Of a stretch of 32,356 nt of DNA, positions 1-7,983 are shown in pieces. How positions within the stretch are numbered: the stretch's first letter is position 1; every line of letters starts with the position of its first letter. Origin of the DNA: a gamma proteobacterium symbiont of Lucinoma myriamae. GTDB lineage: Bacteria; Pseudomonadota; Gammaproteobacteria; GRL18. The stretch spans positions 1 to 32,356 of the forward strand of contig JAHXIM010000320.1 in NCBI GenBank assembly GCA_025655635.1, in the 5' to 3' direction. The notes below the pieces were generated by a model. It worked only from the letters and a program-made list of their open reading frames with translations, did not search any database and was not told where the DNA came from. Made by a program: the position numbers and the translations under genes.

Positions 1-39
1 CGACCAGAAAATCTGCACTTATTATAACATTTCTGGTCG
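1..39. repeat. 10-bp inverted repeat at window edge
   Basis: CGACCAGAAA at 1-10 is exactly complementary to TTTCTGGTCG at 30-39, with a 19-base spacer. The right arm is followed by a partial direct copy, TCTGGTC at 32-38 and again at 41-47. No T-run follows, so a standard intrinsic terminator is unlikely. It could be an operator, a mobile-element end, or the 3' hairpin of a gene outside the window. The edge cut prevents a decision. Confidence 0.5.
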
Positions 40-355
40 ATCTGGTCACTCAAAAACAGGGATAAATCCTTATATTTCAAATAGATAATATGTTTTTCAG
101 GGCTGACTACTTATTACACAGTTTACAATTTCATTTATGACAGAAGATATCCCTCGTATTTCTTATGGCTCTTAATGATAGTAAAAGCAAGCCGCAAAAT
201 TCATTTTCACAACTCCCTTTGAACAGTATTATAAACGATTAAAGTGTAATATTAGATACATTTTAAGCATTAAGTTTAAATTACAGCTAAATAATCCCAA
301 ATTTGTGGAAATATCTCTCATTTTTAGGATTTTATTGAGAAAAAACAATAATTTT

Positions 356-384
356 TTGGCTATAATTAAAGTTCGTACTAGAAT
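356..384 (+). promoter_or_regulatory. Candidate sigma-70 promoter for pilB
   Basis: TTGGCT (356-361) and TAGAAT (379-384) are separated by 17 bases. They match the -35 consensus at four positions and the -10 consensus at five. Transcription would begin near 391, giving a leader of about 80 bases before pilB. A second TATAAT at 361-366 lacks a well-spaced -35. I saw no sigma-54 (GG-N10-GC) element. Confidence 0.4.
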
Positions 385-470
385 AGACTATACGGTATAA
401 AATTATTTATAAACCATTACTCCATTTAAGCATCCTTATAGTGGCAAAAAGATAGAGATAAAAAGAAATT

Positions 471-2189
471 ATGGTCTTAGCTCAACAATCATCTCAATTA
501 ACTGGCCTGGCCAGACAACTTGTTATGCAGAATCTCCTTAGTGAAGATGATGCGATTAATGCCATTGGTTCTGCAAAAAAAGATAAACTGCCTTTTGTTC
601 AATATGTTACTTCTAAAAACTTAGTTAAATCACTCGATATTGCCACGCTTGCCTCTACTGAGTTTGGCACACCTTTATTAGATATTAGTACAATTGAATT
701 AGATAATAGTACTGTCAGCATCATCAAAGAGAATCTCATCACCAAGCACCATGCACTGCCTTTATTTAAAAGAGGGGCTCGACTTTTCATTGCTGTTGCT
801 GATCCAACGAACATTTCCGCACTTGACGAGATTAAATTCCAGTCAGGTTTGAGTACTGAGGCGATTTTAGTTGAAGCAGACAAGCTTGAAGTGGCCATTG
901 AAAAAGCCTTATCCGCTGCCGATACCGCTATGGGGATGGATGAATTCAATGATGATGATCTTGAAGGACTTGATTATGAAGACACTGAAAAGGATGATGA
1001 TGATGTTACAGGGAATAGTGCAGATGATGCTCCTGTCGTAAAATTCGTCAATAAAATCTTATTGGATGCCATTAATAAAGGCGCTTCTGACATTCATTTT
1101 GAGCCCTATGAGAAATTTTTTCGGGTGCGCTTAAGAATTGACGGCTTACTGGAAGAAGTAGCCAAGCCTCCTGTTAATTTAACGCCGAGAATCCTGGCTC
1201 GTATTAAAGTCTTATCTCGTCTTGATATTTCAGAACGTCGTATTCCTCAAGATGGTCGTATGCGCTTAAAAATTTCCAAAAATCGAGCCATTGATTTTCG
1301 TGTCAGCACCTGCCCAACATTATTTGGTGAAAAAGCCGTATTACGTATTCTTGATCCCAGCAGTGCACAATTAGGGATTGATGCTCTGGGTTATGAGGGT
1401 TTTCAAAAAGAACTGTATTTAGATGCTTTATCTAAACCTCAGGGAATGATTCTAGTCACTGGCCCCACTGGGTCCGGAAAAACGGTTTCATTATATACCG
1501 GTTTAAATATTCTAAATACAGAAGGTGTTAATATCTCTACCGCAGAAGATCCGGCAGAAATTAATTTACCAGGGGTTAATCAGGTTAATGTAAACCCCAA
1601 AACAGGACTGACCTTTGCTACGGCATTGCGCTCATTTTTGCGTCAGGATCCTGATATTGTAATGGTGGGCGAAATACGTGACCTGGAAACTGCCGAGATT
1701 GCTATTAAGGCCGCACAAACAGGGCATATGGTGCTTTCCACCTTGCACACCAATGATGCCCCCCAAACCCTTGGTCGTCTGATGAATATGGGCGTTCCTC
1801 CTTATAATATTGCATCAGCAGTCAGTCTGATCATCGCACAACGTTTAGCACGCCGATTATGTGAACATTGCAAACAACCCGTTGATATTCCCAAAGAAGC
1901 ATTGCTTGAAGAAGGTTTTACTGAAGAAAATATAGCACAGAACTTTAAGGTCTATAAGCCCGTTGGCTGTTCCAGTTGTAATGCGGGTTACAAAGGTCGC
2001 GTCGGAATATATCAGGTTATGAAAATTTCAGATCAAATGGGGCGCATTATTATGGAAGGCGGTAATGCGATTGATTTGGCTGATCAGGCCAAAAAAGAAG
2101 GTATCCCCGATTTAAGAGAGTCTGGACTTAAAAAAGTAATGGATGGTATTACCAGCCTTGAAGAAATAAACCGTGTGACGAAAGATTAG
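471..2189 (+). CDS. pilB: Type IV pilus assembly ATPase PilB
   Basis: PilB is the cytoplasmic hexameric ATPase that powers pilus extension through the platform protein PilC. The 572-residue product has an N-terminal MshEN/T2SSE_N-type domain (about 40-150) and a strongly acidic linker at about 157-186. The secretion ATPase core follows, with Walker A GPTGSGKT at 331-338, Walker B DPDIVMVGEIRD near 393-404 and the His box STLHTNDAP near 423. A zinc-binding tetracysteine (Cys464, 467, 500, 503) separates PilB-type from PilT-type ATPases. Length is normal for the family. No strong ribosome-binding site precedes the ATG, but the N-terminus aligns with family expectation. pilC follows after 69 bases and then pilD, the standard pilBCD order. 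GspE of type II secretion is the nearest alternative; the pilCD-coaE context argues for PilB. Confidence 0.95.
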   Translation: MVLAQQSSQLTGLARQLVMQNLLSEDDAINAIGSAKKDKLPFVQYVTSKNLVKSLDIATLASTEFGTPLLDISTIELDNSTVSIIKENLITKHHALPLFKRGARLFIAVADPTNISALDEIKFQSGLSTEAILVEADKLEVAIEKALSAADTAMGMDEFNDDDLEGLDYEDTEKDDDDVTGNSADDAPVVKFVNKILLDAINKGASDIHFEPYEKFFRVRLRIDGLLEEVAKPPVNLTPRILARIKVLSRLDISERRIPQDGRMRLKISKNRAIDFRVSTCPTLFGEKAVLRILDPSSAQLGIDALGYEGFQKELYLDALSKPQGMILVTGPTGSGKTVSLYTGLNILNTEGVNISTAEDPAEINLPGVNQVNVNPKTGLTFATALRSFLRQDPDIVMVGEIRDLETAEIAIKAAQTGHMVLSTLHTNDAPQTLGRLMNMGVPPYNIASAVSLIIAQRLARRLCEHCKQPVDIPKEALLEEGFTEENIAQNFKVYKPVGCSSCNAGYKGRVGIYQVMKISDQMGRIIMEGGNAIDLADQAKKEGIPDLRESGLKKVMDGITSLEEINRVTKD

Positions 2190-2258
2190 AACACTATAAA
2201 AATAAAGCAAAAAAAATATAAATTGAACATTAAAAAACTTTATAACTAAGGATTAACA

Positions 2259-3488
2259 ATGGCTGACAAAGAAAAACAAATTCCAATTTTTGTCTGGGAA
2301 GGTGCTGATAGAAATGGGAATCGTAAAAAAGGGGAGATCCAGACCAAGAACTCTGCTTTAGCCAAGGCTCAGCTTAGACGGGAAGGGATTAATGTACTTA
2401 AGATAAAACCCAAGCCAAAACCATTATTTGGCATAGGCGGTCCCAGGAAAAAAACCATTACTCCAATGGATATTGCCGTTTTTTCTCGACAACTGGCCAC
2501 TATGATGAAGGCAGGTGTGCCATTAGTTCAGTCGTTTGAGATTGTGGGTAATAGCCATGAAAATGCCAATATGTCAGAGATGATTCTAGCCATTAAATCC
2601 GATATTGAAGGTGGTAATTCTTTGACTGAGTCCTTAAGAAAATTTCCTTTACACTTTGATGATTTATATTGCAGCCTTGTTCAGGCTGGTGAACATGCCG
2701 GTATTTTAGACAGTATTTTAGATAAGGTCGCCACCTACAAAGAAAAAACCGAGGCACTTAAAGCAAAAATTAAGAAGGCCATGTTTTACCCCATTGTAGT
2801 TATGCTCGTTGCTGTCATTGTTGTCACTATTTTATTATTATTTGTTATCCCTGAATTTGAAGATCTGTTCTCAGGTTTTGGTGCCGAGCTGCCTGCTCCC
2901 ACTCAGTTTGTAGTTAATATGTCACGCTTCTTACAAGAATGGTGGTGGGCTGTTTTTGGTTCCATTGGCCTGGCTATCTTTTTCTTTGGTTATTTCAAGA
3001 AACGTTCTAGAAAAATGCGTGAATTTCTGGATAGACTATCACTTAAAATTGCCATTATCGGACCTATTCTGGAAAAAGCAGCAATTGCTCGTTATGCAAG
3101 AACCTTACAAACCATGTTTGCAGCAGGTACACCTTTAGTTGAAGCCCTGGGTTCTGTTTCGGGAGCTGTAGGTAACATTGTCTTTAGTAATGCAGTTGAA
3201 CAGATCCAACAGGAAGTTTCAACAGGTACTCAATTAAATAAAGCCATGACAAATACCGGTGTTTTCCCTAACATGGTGCTGCAAATGACAGCAATTGGTG
3301 AAGAATCAGGCGCTCTTGATACCATGCTCGGTAAAGTCGCTGATTTTTATGAAGCTGAAGTTGATAACCTGGTTGATGGTTTAACCAGCTTACTTGAGCC
3401 TATTATTATGTCTGTTTTGGGTGTCATTATTGGTGATATCGTTGTGGCTATGTATCTGCCAATCTTCCAGATGGGTAATGTTGTTTAG
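2259..3488 (+). CDS. pilC: Type IV pilus inner-membrane platform protein PilC
   Basis: PilC is the polytopic inner-membrane protein on which the extension and retraction ATPases act. The 409-residue product begins with a short region typical of the family (FVWEGADRNGNRKKGEI). It has two T2SSF repeats, at about 70-193 and 273-395, each with the family's conserved Gly/Glu-rich helices (QAGEHAGILD; AIGEESGALD). Hydrophobic segments occur near 175-200, 225-245 and 375-400, matching the three-helix topology. AAGGA seven bases before the ATG supports this start. Length is normal. The 69-base gap from pilB has no clear terminator, so read-through from pilB is likely. pilD begins six bases after the stop. 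Confidence 0.95.
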   Translation: MADKEKQIPIFVWEGADRNGNRKKGEIQTKNSALAKAQLRREGINVLKIKPKPKPLFGIGGPRKKTITPMDIAVFSRQLATMMKAGVPLVQSFEIVGNSHENANMSEMILAIKSDIEGGNSLTESLRKFPLHFDDLYCSLVQAGEHAGILDSILDKVATYKEKTEALKAKIKKAMFYPIVVMLVAVIVVTILLLFVIPEFEDLFSGFGAELPAPTQFVVNMSRFLQEWWWAVFGSIGLAIFFFGYFKKRSRKMREFLDRLSLKIAIIGPILEKAAIARYARTLQTMFAAGTPLVEALGSVSGAVGNIVFSNAVEQIQQEVSTGTQLNKAMTNTGVFPNMVLQMTAIGEESGALDTMLGKVADFYEAEVDNLVDGLTSLLEPIIMSVLGVIIGDIVVAMYLPIFQMGNVV

Positions 3489-3494
3489 TCATAT

Positions 3495-4406
3495 ATGAGT
3501 ATTTTTCATTATTTAGATTCACACTCCTATTTTTTTCTTTTATCTGTTTTTCTTCTGGGGCTATTGGTCGGCAGTTTTCTAAATGTGGTAATTTACCGCC
3601 TGCCAATCATGCTAAAACGTGAATGGAAAACAGATTGTGTTACTTTCTTATCTGATGAATTTAAGTCTGAAAAGGCCGTTTATAGCTTTCCTGAAACGCT
3701 AAGCAATGAAGCTGAGACATTTAATTTATCTGTCCCCCGTTCCCGTTGTCCTGCTTGCGGTCATAAAATTACGGCCTTAGAAAATATACCGTTGATTTCC
3801 TGGTTATTTCTTAGGGCTAAGTGTTCCGAATGTGGTTCTGGTATTTCCATTCGCTACCCCATAATTGAACTCACAACTGCTTTATTTTCAGTCCTGGTCG
3901 CTTATTATTTTGGGGTTCAATGGTTTACCTTAGCAGCCCTGTTTTTAACCTGGGCGCTAATAGCTTTGACGATGATTGATTTTGATACGCAATTATTACC
4001 CGATAATATAACTCTTCCCTTTCTATGGCTGGGCCTTTTAATCAGCTTATTGCAGATATCTGATATTTCCTTAGAGAATAGCGTCATTGGTGCAATAGCC
4101 GGTTATATGGTCCTATGGATGGTCTATCAACTCTTTAAGTTGATTACTGGTAAAGAAGGCATGGGCTATGGTGATTTTAAATTGTTGGCTGTGTTAGGTG
4201 CCTGGTTAGGCTGGCAGGCTTTGCCACTAATTCTATTACTTTCTGCATTAGTGGGTGCAATAGTTGGTATTTCTCTTATTCTCTTTCTTGGCCGTGATAA
4301 AAATATTCCTATCCCCTTTGGACCTTATCTTGCTGCAGCGGGCTTTATCAGTTTGCTTTGGGGTGAACCCATTAAACAGTTTTATTTTAATATTGTGGGG
4401 CTTTGA
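3495..4406 (+). CDS. pilD: Prepilin peptidase / N-methyltransferase PilD
   Basis: PilD is an integral-membrane aspartic protease. It cleaves type IV prepilin and pseudopilin leaders after the conserved glycine and N-methylates the new N-terminal residue. In this 303-residue product the first membrane helix leads into a cytoplasmic loop with two CxxC pairs (Cys85/88 and Cys110/113), the usual zinc site. The protease aspartates appear in IDFDTQLLPD (about 161-170) and in GYGDFK (Asp227). Several further membrane helices follow. Both catalytic motifs and all four cysteines are intact, so a bifunctional enzyme is expected. The gene starts six bases after pilC, and its TGA stop shares one base with the ATG of coaE. 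Confidence 0.95.
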   Translation: MSIFHYLDSHSYFFLLSVFLLGLLVGSFLNVVIYRLPIMLKREWKTDCVTFLSDEFKSEKAVYSFPETLSNEAETFNLSVPRSRCPACGHKITALENIPLISWLFLRAKCSECGSGISIRYPIIELTTALFSVLVAYYFGVQWFTLAALFLTWALIALTMIDFDTQLLPDNITLPFLWLGLLISLLQISDISLENSVIGAIAGYMVLWMVYQLFKLITGKEGMGYGDFKLLAVLGAWLGWQALPLILLLSALVGAIVGISLILFLGRDKNIPIPFGPYLAAAGFISLLWGEPIKQFYFNIVGL

Positions 4407-5056
4407 TGCTGACAATTGCCCTGACCGGGGGAATTGGCAGTGGTAAAACAGCCGTAACCAATCTCTTTCAAAAAAATGCTTCTCAATCTAAAGCTCCTGA
4501 ATGCCTGAAAATTATCGATGCCGATACGATCGCGCGTGAACTATTATCCGGCTCATTAAAAGACTCATCATCCGCTGCATTAGAGGCCGTGTATGCATTA
4601 TTCGGGGCTGAACTTTTTAATTCTGATGGCCGATTAGAGCGTGCTCAGCTACGTTCACTCATATTCTCATCAAAATCTAAGAAACAACAACTTGAAGACC
4701 TGTTACATCCCCTGGTTTATAAAGAAATTGATTCAAAAATCAAAGTATTAGCCCAGCAAGCAACAAATACTATTGTCATTATTGCCATCCCCCTGCTGTT
4801 TGAAACTAACACTGAAAGCAAGTTTGATCGAATTCTAGTCGTTGACACACCTGTTGAGCTGCAAATAGCACGCAGCACCCAAAGAGATAATTGTTCTTCA
4901 AACTTAATTAAACAAATCATAAATTCTCAAGTTGGCAGGCAAATACGTCTTAGTTACGCAGATGATATTATTGATAACTCCGGTACATTGAGAGAACTCC
5001 AGTTAAAAGTTGCAGCTCTTTTTCAATATTATTGCTCCCTAGTGCACAAAAATTAA
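4406..5056 (+). CDS. coaE: Dephospho-CoA kinase CoaE
   Basis: CoaE phosphorylates the 3'-hydroxyl of dephospho-CoA with ATP, the last step of coenzyme A synthesis, in the cytosol. The product (216 residues) opens with the P-loop GGIGSGKTAV. The CoaE landmarks follow in order: DADTIAREL, the HPLVYKEI segment, IPLLFET, VVDTPVELQIAR and the ADDIIDNSG tail. I chose the ATG at 4406, which overlaps the pilD stop as TGATG. A TTG one codon earlier is possible but unneeded. The pilD-coaE pair is a well-conserved gammaproteobacterial arrangement and probably reflects co-transcription rather than a shared function. Length is slightly above the 200-206 common in the family. Confidence 0.95.
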   Translation: MLTIALTGGIGSGKTAVTNLFQKNASQSKAPECLKIIDADTIARELLSGSLKDSSSAALEAVYALFGAELFNSDGRLERAQLRSLIFSSKSKKQQLEDLLHPLVYKEIDSKIKVLAQQATNTIVIIAIPLLFETNTESKFDRILVVDTPVELQIARSTQRDNCSSNLIKQIINSQVGRQIRLSYADDIIDNSGTLRELQLKVAALFQYYCSLVHKN

Positions 5057-5095
5057 TTTATGTCCTGTGATTTGAAGCCGTTTAATAAATGTTTG

Positions 5096-5124
5096 TTGCA
5101 ACCTCAAGCAAGATGTCGGACAAT
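5096..5124 (+). promoter_or_regulatory. Candidate promoter for zapD-yacG
   Basis: TTGCAA (5096-5101) and GACAAT (5119-5124) lie 17 bases apart. Each matches its sigma-70 hexamer at four positions. This sits in the 122-base gap between coaE and zapD, the largest gap in the plus-strand block, where an internal promoter is plausible. Evidence is by sequence match only. Confidence 0.3.
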
Positions 5125-5178
5125 ATCAAATCAGGATTTCTTTTGCTACGTAAACACTAACATGAAGCATTTATTGAC

Positions 5179-5946
5179 GTGACAAACTCCACTATATACG
5201 AACTTCCCCTTAACGAAAGGATACGAACCTTATTGCGTCTTGAATTTTTATTCAAGCAAGCCAGATACTCTATGCGGGGATATTCTGTCTGGGATAGTCA
5301 TAGTACAATCAGTCACATTCTTGATATATTAAATATTATGAGTCGTATTAATTTACGATCTGAGCTGGTGAAAGAGTTAGAACGGCAAACATCCGCATTA
5401 CTCGCCATAAGCTCACGCCCTGGCGTTGATTCTTCTATCCTGGAGGATACATTAAAAACACTGGAAAGCTATACACAGAATCTAAAATCATCGCAAAACA
5501 ATTTATGTGATGAACTTCGTAACAATCAACTGCTAAAACTCATACGCCAACGCGACTCAATTCCAGGCGGCAGTTGTGACTTTGATATTCCAGTTTACCA
5601 TTTTTGGCTTAAACAACAGCCGGAGCAACGAATTGAGATTTTAGAATCATGGTTAGGCCTGTTAGACAACTATCGCCTGTCCATTGATGTTATTCTGGGG
5701 CTATTACGCGAAAGTACTATTAATACGCCCGTTTTGGCAGAACAGGGCTTTTATCAGCAATCACTTGATACCAGTGTACCCTTTCAATTAATACGGGTTT
5801 TACTACCTTCTGATGTGAATTTCTTTGCTGAGATGAGTGGAGGAAAACATCGTTTTAGCGTCCGTTTCATGATGCCTGCAACTGGCGAACGCCCCAGTCC
5901 CTGCTCTACAGATATTGAATTTCAACTTTCCTGTTGTGCGCTCTAA
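5179..5946 (+). CDS. zapD: Cell division protein ZapD (YacF family)
   Basis: ZapD binds the C-terminal tail of FtsZ and bundles protofilaments at midcell. The 255-residue product carries the family N-terminus (YELPLNERIRTLLRLEFLFKQ region), the helical middle part and the C-terminal beta domain with DTSVPFQLIRVLLP. The length matches E. coli ZapD (about 247). The start is GTG at 5179. The frame is open upstream only to 5161 with no better start codon, and the PLNE motif sits about ten residues in, as in homologues. Its ribosome-binding site is weak. yacG follows after 34 bases. The ftsZ gene whose product it would act on lies in the same window on the other strand. Confidence 0.9.
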   Translation: MTNSTIYELPLNERIRTLLRLEFLFKQARYSMRGYSVWDSHSTISHILDILNIMSRINLRSELVKELERQTSALLAISSRPGVDSSILEDTLKTLESYTQNLKSSQNNLCDELRNNQLLKLIRQRDSIPGGSCDFDIPVYHFWLKQQPEQRIEILESWLGLLDNYRLSIDVILGLLRESTINTPVLAEQGFYQQSLDTSVPFQLIRVLLPSDVNFFAEMSGGKHRFSVRFMMPATGERPSPCSTDIEFQLSCCAL

Positions 5947-5980
5947 AGTGCACACTCTATATTACTCGATCTAAAAAAGT

Positions 5981-6187
5981 ATGAAACAACTTATTGTAAA
6001 ATGTCCTGCTTGCGCAAAAAAACATGATTATTACCAATCCAAACCCTGGAGCCCTTTTTGCTCTGAACGTTGCCGATTGATTGATTTAGGTGCCTGGGCC
6101 AGTGAAGAACACAGAATCAAAGGTGAACCAGTTTCTTTATCGGATATATCATCTGATAAAAACCCTGACGATCAATTGCTGCAATAA
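5981..6187 (+). CDS. yacG: DNA gyrase inhibitor YacG, zinc-binding
   Basis: YacG is a small zinc protein; the E. coli member binds GyrB and inhibits gyrase. The 68-residue product has the family zinc ligands as a CPAC pair near residues 9-12 and a CSERC pair near 28-32. The conserved run LIDLGAWASEEHRIKGEP follows. The C-terminal tail is short and acidic. Length is typical (about 65). It is the last gene of the plus-strand block, and the zapD-yacG pairing is conserved in gammaproteobacteria. A long palindrome lies about 40 bases downstream. Confidence 0.92.
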   Translation: MKQLIVKCPACAKKHDYYQSKPWSPFCSERCRLIDLGAWASEEHRIKGEPVSLSDISSDKNPDDQLLQ

Positions 6188-6225
6188 TCATCTAAATAAC
6201 TATTCCTAATAGCTGTCCATTGAGC

Positions 6226-6297
6226 ACAAGAGCATATCAGGCATTGTTTTGGGATTTTATGCCAATATGAGCAAAATGATGCCTGATATGCTTTTGT
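6226..6297. repeat. Long imperfect palindrome in convergent gap
   Basis: AGCATATCAGGCAT (6231-6244) is perfectly complementary to ATGCCTGATATGCT (6279-6292). Pairing extends on both sides, so 6226-6251 can pair with 6272-6297 over 26 positions. Only three are G-T wobbles (6230/6293, 6245/6278, 6246/6277), and the loop is 20 bases. The wobbles pair in plus-strand RNA but become mismatches in minus-strand RNA, so a hairpin would be stronger in the yacG transcript. A short T-run (CTTTTG, 6291-6296) lies in the 3' arm. It may act as a terminator or RNA stabiliser for yacG, or be a small repetitive element. Confidence 0.6.
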
Positions 6298-6390
6298 ACG
6301 GTGGCTTAGTATAATATGGACACCATTTCGGAACACTAATTTAGCTATTGTTCACCTCTACATTAAAAGTGTACCATAAAGTGTATTATC

Positions 6391-6421
6391 TTTAAAAAGT
6401 ACAGGGAAATTCAGCCCTGTA
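6391..6421 (-). terminator. Intrinsic terminator overlapping stop codon
   Basis: On the minus strand TACAGGG (6421-6415) pairs with CCCTGTA (6406-6400) across an 8-base loop and is followed by CTTTTTAA. The T-run runs into the TAA stop of the 6392-6910 gene, so the stem-loop is encoded by its last codons. It would end the argJ - mutT/thiE - 6392-6910 transcript. Confidence 0.65.
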
Positions 6422-6910
6422 TTCTCTAGCACTGGATTTCAAATAAACAATTGCCAGCCAATCGCTGCGCCCATTTTCTACATCAGGTAATTTTACTACA
6501 GCATGCCAGTTTTCTGGAACCACCTGATGAGTTGACTTATCTGGCGACAACAATACCCGAATATCATCCAGATCTTCTCCCGGCATTTCAAATGATACCG
6601 CTACCGAATCGATCCCCTCAAAGTCAAAACCAGTAGCTGTCAGCATTATGGGAAACTCAGAGTTTGAAACAGCAGCACCTTTAACGGTAAAACTGATTCG
6701 CTGAAATTCACCTTCTTTTATAATAGAAGCACTACAAATACTGGTGGCCGAATTACACTGTTGATTGACTCCAAGTTGAACGACCTTGTCAGAATTTTCA
6801 TCCAGAAAATCAGCAAAATCCTGCACAAAGATCAAAGCAAGGATAATAATAATACTCATGGCAAGCATTCGAATGTATTTATTATTCAAGTATTTTTTTG
6901 GGTTCATCAC
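6392..6910 (-). CDS. Membrane-anchored extracytoplasmic protein, unknown
   Basis: I do not recognise this protein with certainty. It has 172 residues, with a basic N-terminus and one membrane helix (about 14-32) without a lipobox. The remaining ~140 residues are presumably periplasmic, look beta-rich, and contain only three cysteines (52, 59 and 170). The pattern of a CxxxxxxC start, a SFEMPGEDLDD segment and a late NGRSDWLAIVYL segment loosely recalls FixH/YtkA-like beta-sandwich proteins. That resemblance is weak inference. The frame begins at GTG 6910, which shares a base with the mutT stop (TAG); AGGA is nine bases upstream. The adjacent ATG at 6907 is an equally possible start. It is the last gene of the argJ unit, and its 3' end forms a terminator. 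Confidence 0.75.
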   Translation of the reverse strand: MMNPKKYLNNKYIRMLAMSIIIILALIFVQDFADFLDENSDKVVQLGVNQQCNSATSICSASIIKEGEFQRISFTVKGAAVSNSEFPIMLTATGFDFEGIDSVAVSFEMPGEDLDDIRVLLSPDKSTHQVVPENWHAVVKLPDVENGRSDWLAIVYLKSSAREYRAEFPCTF

Positions 6911-7983
6911 TAAAATTTATCCTGTGTATCATTCACTGAAGCCTTCCACAAACTGCTAATGGCAGCAATCCCCTGAGCACCATAGCTTTGTGCTTCTTTA
7001 ATATCACCTGGTTTCATTCCACCTAAAGCAAACACCGGGATTTTTGCATCATCGGTTAATGTTTTAAATTGCTCCCAGCCTATAGGTGCCTGATTTGGGT
7101 GTGATGTCGTTTGTTTTACCGGGGAAATAACAATAAAATCTAATTCTAACTCATTGGCTCGTTCAATGTCCTGCCGACAATGACATGAAGCCGCTATCAT
7201 TTTATGTGCAAAATGAGTTCGATAGTGAGCAATAAAATCATCATCATATAAGTGAATACTGGTTAAATGTATACCAGAACAAGCGTATAAAATATCATCA
7301 TCAAAACACATTGATGAGTTAAGTAATAAGCGCACCTGCTTTTTTTGTGCAATTTCGCAAGCGTGTTTAAGCACTTTATTAAGCTGTGCATTGTTAAATG
7401 ATTTTATACGTAATTGAATCACTTGATGATAATCACAACTGTGTGAAAATTCATCTAAAAATTGTGTTAAATACTGGCTATCAGGCTTTTCACTAAACGG
7501 ATCTGGCGATATTAAATAGCTATCGGGTAAATGCAAGGCATTAATGATCGGCTTATTGGCTAACGGAAATGAATAATTAGTCAAATCGTTTAATTTAACC
7601 CACTTAACAGTTTGGCCTTCTAAGCCTTGCTGCGGCTGTTTTTCATAACCGTCATTAATTTGATATTGTCTGCCTGAAAATTGAGAAATAATCAATGTAT
7701 CTAACAACACACTTTTATCTGGATAATGATGTATAAGCTTGATCAGAGGACGTGTTTTTTTTACCTCTATCCCCAGCTCTTCTTTAATCTCTCTGATAAG
7801 AGCCTGCTCTATAGACTCACCTGGATCGACTTTCCCCCCGGGAAATTCCCATAAGCCACCCTGATGAACGTTTTTTGCTCTTTTTGAAATCAACACTCGA
7901 TTGCCTTTAACAATAACAGCGACTGCGACATGAACCACTGTATTATTATTTTTGTTATTGTTATCAGGTTCTATATTCGGCAT
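6910..7983 (-). CDS. mutT: MutT Nudix hydrolase fused to ThiE-like domain
   Basis: MutT hydrolyses 8-oxo-dGTP to prevent A-to-C mutation. The N-terminal half of this 357-residue product (about 15-140) has an intact Nudix box, Gly50-x5-Glu56-x7-ArgGlu-x2-GluGlu-x-Gly71. The C-terminal half (about 175-357) is a TIM-barrel-like domain related to thiamine-phosphate synthase. It keeps QLR, GIHL, PVFALGGM and GAQGIAAISSLW. The ThiE lysine-bearing loop (PTxTK type) is replaced by SPVKQTTSHP, so thiamine synthase activity is doubtful. This fusion is known in many gammaproteobacteria, often near argJ and secA, so it is not an assembly artefact. Its start lies inside the end of argJ (20-base overlap). 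Confidence 0.88.
   Translation of the reverse strand: MPNIEPDNNNKNNNTVVHVAVAVIVKGNRVLISKRAKNVHQGGLWEFPGGKVDPGESIEQALIREIKEELGIEVKKTRPLIKLIHHYPDKSVLLDTLIISQFSGRQYQINDGYEKQPQQGLEGQTVKWVKLNDLTNYSFPLANKPIINALHLPDSYLISPDPFSEKPDSQYLTQFLDEFSHSCDYHQVIQLRIKSFNNAQLNKVLKHACEIAQKKQVRLLLNSSMCFDDDILYACSGIHLTSIHLYDDDFIAHYRTHFAHKMIAASCHCRQDIERANELELDFIVISPVKQTTSHPNQAPIGWEQFKTLTDDAKIPVFALGGMKPGDIKEAQSYGAQGIAAISSLWKASVNDTQDKF

Larger units (their letters stand above)
1..470. other. Non-coding region upstream of pilB
   Basis: I found no credible gene on either strand here. The stretch is very AT-rich and has frequent stops in all frames. It contains an inverted repeat at the extreme left edge and a candidate promoter for pilB at 356-384. 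In many gammaproteobacteria the major pilin gene pilA lies next to pilB, often divergently, but no pilin-like prepilin leader is visible in these 470 bases. If pilA is present, it lies further left. Confidence 0.6.

Noticed and set aside
137..175. Twelve-codon open frame upstream of pilB
   Set aside because: Too short, no ribosome-binding site, and no prepilin leader or leader-peptide pattern.
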